Part shown: positions 60,474-64,000 of the stretch, piece by piece
Position numbering within the stretch: position 1 is the first letter of the stretch
How the letters are laid out: each line of letters begins with the position of its first letter
Origin: Stenotrophomonas sp. WZN-1
Lineage (GTDB): Bacteria; Pseudomonadota; Gammaproteobacteria; Xanthomonadales; Xanthomonadaceae
Assembly: GCF_002192255.1 (NCBI RefSeq)
Contig: NZ_CP021768.1
Span: 1,382,001-1,446,000, forward strand
Reading direction: 5' to 3'
DNA: 64,000 nucleotides
Notes under the pieces: generated by a model
What the model saw: the letters and a program-made list of their open reading frames with translations, nothing else
The model's database searches: none
What the model was told of the DNA's origin: nothing
Program-made: the position numbers and the translations under genes

Positions 60474-61016
60474 ATGAGGCGTTTCGTAGTAGGTATTTTT
60501 GCCATGATTGTTGCGGGTTCAGTGACGGCCCTAGATGCGGATGTGCCATTGAAGTTGAGTAACCCGATTGCAACGGAGCAGTCCAGTCAGATGCCTCCGG
60601 GCTTCAATCCGCGACTCATATTTAGAATGAAACGTGATGAGACGGCGACTCATGTTACGCATCACTACTGGCCAGAAAACTGGGAAGATATTGGCTGGGA
60701 GCTTGAGGATGCATTTGGATATGTTTCTTCTACGCCGTTCGAAGGCGGTGTTCTCATTCGGAGTTGCGTTGGCCCGCATCCATGGAATTATTTTACGTCC
60801 GCCGATCCTGGGTGCGAGCCGGGGATTGGAGGTGTGATAATTCCTGGTGACTGGAACATCGGATATATCTCCGGAATTCAATATCCCGGCAGTGTTCCAC
60901 TCTATCGTTGCTCGTTCTGGTGGGGCAAGAAAATGCGCCACTTCGATACCCTGAGGGCTGATTGTGAAGGAACCGGCGCTTTCCTGGATGGAACTCTAGG
61001 CTACGTGTTCAAGTGA
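60474..61016 (+). CDS. Secreted protein with two internal YRC-HF-C-LGY repeats
   Basis: The product is 180 residues with a signal peptide (FVVGIFAMIVAGSVTALDA). The C-terminal 100 residues contain two similar units: VLIRSC..NYFTSADPGCEP..NIGYIS and VPLYRC..RHFDTLRADCEG..TLGYVF. The YRC/HF/CEG/LGY pattern occurs in secreted proteins of other bacteria, sometimes after peptidase or cell-wall domains, but has no assigned role here. Four Cys suggest disulfides. GAGGTGA (60464-60470) is a good ribosome site. Codon usage is clearly AT-richer than neighbours (about half G+C in the stretches counted). It is opposite in strand to the lpx cluster. Confidence 0.62.
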   Translation: MRRFVVGIFAMIVAGSVTALDADVPLKLSNPIATEQSSQMPPGFNPRLIFRMKRDETATHVTHHYWPENWEDIGWELEDAFGYVSSTPFEGGVLIRSCVGPHPWNYFTSADPGCEPGIGGVIIPGDWNIGYISGIQYPGSVPLYRCSFWWGKKMRHFDTLRADCEGTGAFLDGTLGYVFK

Positions 61017-61441
61017 AAGGGCGGCGCTCAGCTTTCTGGGCGCGGATTACGGGCTGGAACACCATGCCTGGATTCTGAGTCATAGGGTGTTGGGCGCGTG
61101 GCAGCGGGAGGCGCCGCGAAATGAGAATGCCTGAGTACCAAAGCGGCGTGATAAGCAGCTGATGACGATCGCCAACAGCGATGTTGTTGCATGCTGTGGC
61201 CTCGATGACCAGTCGTGCCCTCAGCAACATGGTTTCGGGTGGCCCCCGTCGAGAAGTTGAGCACGGGCCGAGCATGGGCTCGGTTCTGCTAACGCGAAAA
61301 CGCCGGGCAGAGCCCGGCGCTTCGCACCCCGTCTGGTGGAGAGCCCCCCTTTGTTAAGGGGGGCGCGCCAGCGGCGCGGGGGATAGGTGAAATGCGCGGG
61401 CAATTCACCGGAGGTGGATCAGTTCTGAGGAACAACGTTCC
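61017..61441. other. Spacer between insert gene and bamA, with degraded SMAG and hairpins
   Basis: No supported gene. It contains a degenerate SMAG (61267-61289), a terminator-like AACGCCGGGC-AGA-GCCCGGCGCTT hairpin (61299-61322), GCCCCCC/GGGGGGC (61343-61364) and a palindrome that runs into the bamA stop (61421-61449). Confidence 0.65.
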
Positions 61442-61449
61442 TCAGAACT
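61421..61449. terminator. Palindrome overlapping the bamA stop codon
   Basis: AGTTCTGAGGAAC-AAC-GTTCCTCAGAACT is a perfect 13-bp inverted repeat. The bamA stop codon and its last two codons lie inside one arm, so the message folds back on the coding end. Confidence 0.75.
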
Positions 61450-63805
61450 GGCCACCGAACGTGAATTGCAGACGCTCGATCTTGTCATCGTCTTCCTTCT
61501 TCAGCGGGAAGGCGTAGCTGATCGAGATCGGGCCGACCGGGGCGCGCCACAGCAGGGCCACACCGGTGGACACGCGCAGCTCGTTGGCCTTGAAGTTGTC
61601 CACGCCGGTATACACGTTGCCGAAGTCGACGAAGGCCGACACGCGCGCCGACGGGCTGTCGAACAGGCGCGGGAAGTAGGCTTCGACCGAACCGACGGTC
61701 TTCAGCGAACCACCCAGCGGCTGGCCTTCGGGGTAACCGCGGGTGACTTCGCGCGGGCCGAGGGTGTTGTCCTCGAAACCGCGCACCGAGTTGGTACCAC
61801 CGGCGTAGAAGTTCTCGAAGAACGGCAGGCCGCTGGCGGTAACGGTGCGGGTGGTGCCATCCGGATTGGTCAGCGTACGGGTGTAGTCGTTGCCGTAGGC
61901 ATCGCCGTAGCCGATTTCCGCGCGGGTGTTGATCACCAGCGACGGCATGATCGGCCAGTACTTGCTGATCTGGTAGTTCAGCTTGTAGTACTCGATGGTC
62001 GAACCCGGCAGCGTGGTCTCCAGGCCGACGCGCTGGTAGGTACCGCGGGTCGGCATGAAGTAGTCGTTGCGCGAGTCGCGCGCCCAGCCCAGCTCGGTGC
62101 GCCAGGCGTGGAAGGTGCGCTTACCGACCGCGTTGATGTAGTCGATGATCGACTGCGGGGTCGAGCCCTCGTAGGTGGTGATCTGGTTGCTGTCGATGCC
62201 GAACATCAGCGAGACGGTATCGGTCTCGGTCAGCGGCACGCCGAACACCACCTGCGCCGAACCATTGGTGCTGTTGTACTGCGCGGTGTTGAAGTCGGAG
62301 TAGTCCAGTTCGCGCCAGGACAGGTTGTAGCCCAGCGACACGCCGTCATCGGTGAAGTACGGGTTGGTGTAGCTGAAGCCGTAGCGCTGCAGGTAGCTGC
62401 TGCGTGAGGCTTCGACCGACACGCGGTTGCCGCCGCCGAGGAAGTTGTTCTGCGACAGCTGCACCGAGGTGGTCATGCCGTAGGACTGCGAATAGCCCAG
62501 GCCGAACACGAAGCTGCCCGACGTGGTTTCCTTGACGTTGTAGACGACGTCGACCTGGTCGTTGCTGCCGCTGACGGCCGGGGTTTCCACTTCCACCGAT
62601 TCGAAGTAGCCCAGGCGCTGCAGGCGGATCTTGGAGCGGTCGATCGCGGCCTGCGAGTACCAGCTGTTCTCGAACTGGCGCATTTCGCGACGCATCACTT
62701 CGTCGGACGTACGCGTGTTGCCACGGAACAGGATGCGACGCACCGATACGCGAGGGCCGGGCACGACCTGCATGTTGATGGCGACGGTCTGCTCGGCGCG
62801 GTTGGTGGTCGGGATCGGGTTCACCTTGGCGAACGCGTAGCCGATGTTGGACAGCGAATTGGTGATGGTATCCGAGCTGAATTCCAGCAGGGCACGCGAG
62901 AACGTGTCGCCGGACTTCTGGATCACCATGCGCTCGACGTCCTCCTGCGGGAGGATGGTGTCGCCGCTGACCTTGATCTCGGAGATCTTGTACTGCGCAC
63001 CCTCGGTCACGCCGGCGGTCAGGAACATGTCGCGCTTGTCGGGGCTGATCGAGACCTGGGTGGAATCGATGCTGAAATCGACGTAGCCGCGGTCCAGGTA
63101 CCAGGAGTTGAGCTTTTCCAGGTCGCCGGACAGCTTTTCCTTGGAGTACTGGTCGTCACGGCGGTACCACGACGCCCAGTTGTGCTCCTTGGACTCCCAG
63201 GTCTCCAGGATGTCCTTGCTCTCGAACTTCTCGGTGCCGACCAGGTTGACGTGGCGGATCTTGGCCGCCTTGCCTTCCTTGATGGCGATGGCGATGTCCA
63301 CGCGGTTGCGGTCCAGCGGGCTCACCGTCGGGGTGATGTCGACGTTGTACTTGCCGCGGTCGTTGTACTGGCGGCGCAGTTCCTGGGTCACGCGGTCCAG
63401 GCTCAGGCGATCGAAGGTGCCGCCCTCGGTCAGGCCGATGTCGGACAGGCCCTTGAGCAGCTGGTCGGACTTGATGTCCTTGTTGCCGGTCACGGTCAGC
63501 TTGTTGATCGCCGGGCGTTCCTTGACGGTCACCACCAGGATCGTCCCCTGGCGGTCCAGCTGCACGTCTTCGAAGAAGCCGGTCTTGTACAGGGCGCGGA
63601 TCGTCTCGCCGACCTTGTTGTCGGTGACCGTCTCGCCACGTTCCACCGGCAGGTAGGTGAACACCGTGCCCGAGCTGATGCGCTGCAGGCCATCGACGCG
63701 GATGTCGCTGACAGTGAAGGGCTCGGCTGCCTGGGCCAGGGCGGGAGCGCCGGTGACGGCGGCGAGGGCGAGGGCCAGCAGGCGGCGATTGGGGAGTCGC
63801 GTCAT
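61442..63805 (-). CDS. bamA: Outer membrane assembly factor BamA
   Basis: The product is 787 residues with a signal peptide (LALALAAVTGAPALAQA). Five POTRA domains (about 25-420, beginning FTVSDIRVDGLQRIS) lead to a 16-strand barrel ending in Phe (QFTFGGQF). Typical barrel text includes VRGFEDNTLGPR. BamA inserts beta-barrel proteins into the outer membrane and is essential. ATG at 63805 gives the signal; a longer frame adds 26 unconserved residues. It follows rseP after 74 bp, as in most proteobacteria. Confidence 0.96.
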   Translation of the reverse strand: MTRLPNRRLLALALAAVTGAPALAQAAEPFTVSDIRVDGLQRISSGTVFTYLPVERGETVTDNKVGETIRALYKTGFFEDVQLDRQGTILVVTVKERPAINKLTVTGNKDIKSDQLLKGLSDIGLTEGGTFDRLSLDRVTQELRRQYNDRGKYNVDITPTVSPLDRNRVDIAIAIKEGKAAKIRHVNLVGTEKFESKDILETWESKEHNWASWYRRDDQYSKEKLSGDLEKLNSWYLDRGYVDFSIDSTQVSISPDKRDMFLTAGVTEGAQYKISEIKVSGDTILPQEDVERMVIQKSGDTFSRALLEFSSDTITNSLSNIGYAFAKVNPIPTTNRAEQTVAINMQVVPGPRVSVRRILFRGNTRTSDEVMRREMRQFENSWYSQAAIDRSKIRLQRLGYFESVEVETPAVSGSNDQVDVVYNVKETTSGSFVFGLGYSQSYGMTTSVQLSQNNFLGGGNRVSVEASRSSYLQRYGFSYTNPYFTDDGVSLGYNLSWRELDYSDFNTAQYNSTNGSAQVVFGVPLTETDTVSLMFGIDSNQITTYEGSTPQSIIDYINAVGKRTFHAWRTELGWARDSRNDYFMPTRGTYQRVGLETTLPGSTIEYYKLNYQISKYWPIMPSLVINTRAEIGYGDAYGNDYTRTLTNPDGTTRTVTASGLPFFENFYAGGTNSVRGFEDNTLGPREVTRGYPEGQPLGGSLKTVGSVEAYFPRLFDSPSARVSAFVDFGNVYTGVDNFKANELRVSTGVALLWRAPVGPISISYAFPLKKEDDDKIERLQFTFGGQF

Positions 63806-63879
63806 GTCACGTCCGGTAGGAAGGTCGATTTCATTGGTGCGGGATGCCGACGCTGTAGACGGCAACAACGTGGAAAAGT

Positions 63880-63999
63880 TCATCGCGGGACCAGGCCGAG
63901 GATGTCGTTGTAGAACGCCAACCCCATCAGCCCGGCCAGCAACGCCAGGCCGATGTATTGGCCGGCGGCGATGGCACGCTCGCTCAGCGGGCTGCCCTT
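63880..63999 (-). CDS. rseP: RseP site-2 protease, C-terminal end only
   Basis: Forty codons are visible to the right edge of the window: KGSPLSERAIAAGQYIGLAL... ending FYNDILGLVPR. This is the last membrane helix and tail of RseP (RIP metalloprotease that cleaves RseA in the sigma-E response). The rseP-bamA order is conserved, which supports the call. The rest of the gene lies outside. Confidence 0.85.
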   Translation of the reverse strand, partial: KGSPLSERAIAAGQYIGLALLAGLMGLAFYNDILGLVPR

Positions 64000-64000
64000 G

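Noticed and set aside
59703..61441. A diverged skp gene between bamA and lpxD
   Set aside because: No minus-strand frame of about 160 codons with signal peptide and helical Gln/Lys-rich content is present in the interval.
59703..61441. Integrated prophage or IS remnant in the insert
   Set aside because: No integrase or transposase similarity, no tRNA gene and no flanking direct repeats were visible by eye.

Overview
The window is a high-G+C chromosomal segment from a gammaproteobacterium of the Xanthomonadaceae, almost certainly Stenotrophomonas (S. maltophilia group). The evidence is the gene content (creD, Xanthomonas-type NPP, UbiM-like hydroxylase, intracellular PhaZ, TetR/EmrAB-type pump) and the many short palindromes starting with GTAG, which match the known SMAG repeats of S. 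maltophilia. There is no prophage, insertion sequence, CRISPR array, tRNA or rRNA gene. Most of the window is ordinary core genome.

Layout. 1-5.6 kb: the end of creD, an unknown small gene, an M28 aminopeptidase, then gltX and zur. 5.6-9.2 kb: a TetR/MFS/HlyD drug-efflux operon with a palindromic operator. 9.2-12.3 kb: a zinc locus, in which a TonB receptor with His-rich loops diverges from a MerC-like membrane protein and the shared spacer holds two Zur-box-like sites; the small ribosomal protein THX follows. 12.3-16 kb: an NPP-type phosphodiesterase and an alkylation-repair pair (Ada/AlkA fusion plus Ogt). 16-20 kb: a ClpP-like lipoprotein, DUF4019, MAPEG, ubiM and an S4 RNA-binding protein. 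20-22.3 kb: the DEAD-box helicase deaD behind a structured leader. 22.4-28.5 kb: three cyclic-di-GMP proteins around rluF. 28.6-34.4 kb: an AAA ATPase, two membrane proteins, DUF72 and VOC proteins and a class C beta-lactamase-like hydrolase. 34.5-37.6 kb: an ABC exporter coupled to the glucose-1-phosphatase agp. 37.7-46.6 kb: a small Cys-rich protein, a DUF885 peptidase, GFA and DUF4349 proteins, a LysR/EamA pair, a cyclophilin and a PadR/membrane-sensor operon. 46.7-49.3 kb: phaZ, a methyltransferase and a HemJ-like protein.

49.6-64 kb is the envelope-biogenesis cluster, read on the minus strand as rseP-bamA-[insert]-lpxD-fabZ-lpxA-lpxB-rnhB-dnaE-lipoprotein-accA. The lpxD to rnhB genes are tightly packed: three of the junctions are 4-bp ATGA overlaps and fabZ-lpxA has a 16-bp gap. 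The order is the conserved proteobacterial one, except that skp (present here in E. coli) is not seen. Instead a 1.7-kb, visibly AT-richer stretch with a lone secreted-protein gene lies between bamA and lpxD.

The most unusual non-coding structure is a composite repeat of about 280 bp. One pair sits head to head at 43562-44154 as a large inverted repeat sharing a SMAG palindrome at its centre, and a third copy lies at 49394-49636. In all three the terminal hairpin faces the 3' end of the adjacent gene. Other candidates for follow-up are the zinc locus, the AT-richer insert with its internally duplicated secreted protein, the structured deaD leader, and two genes (the ada/alkA fusion and rluF) whose -10 boxes sit so close to the start codon that leaderless mRNAs are likely.
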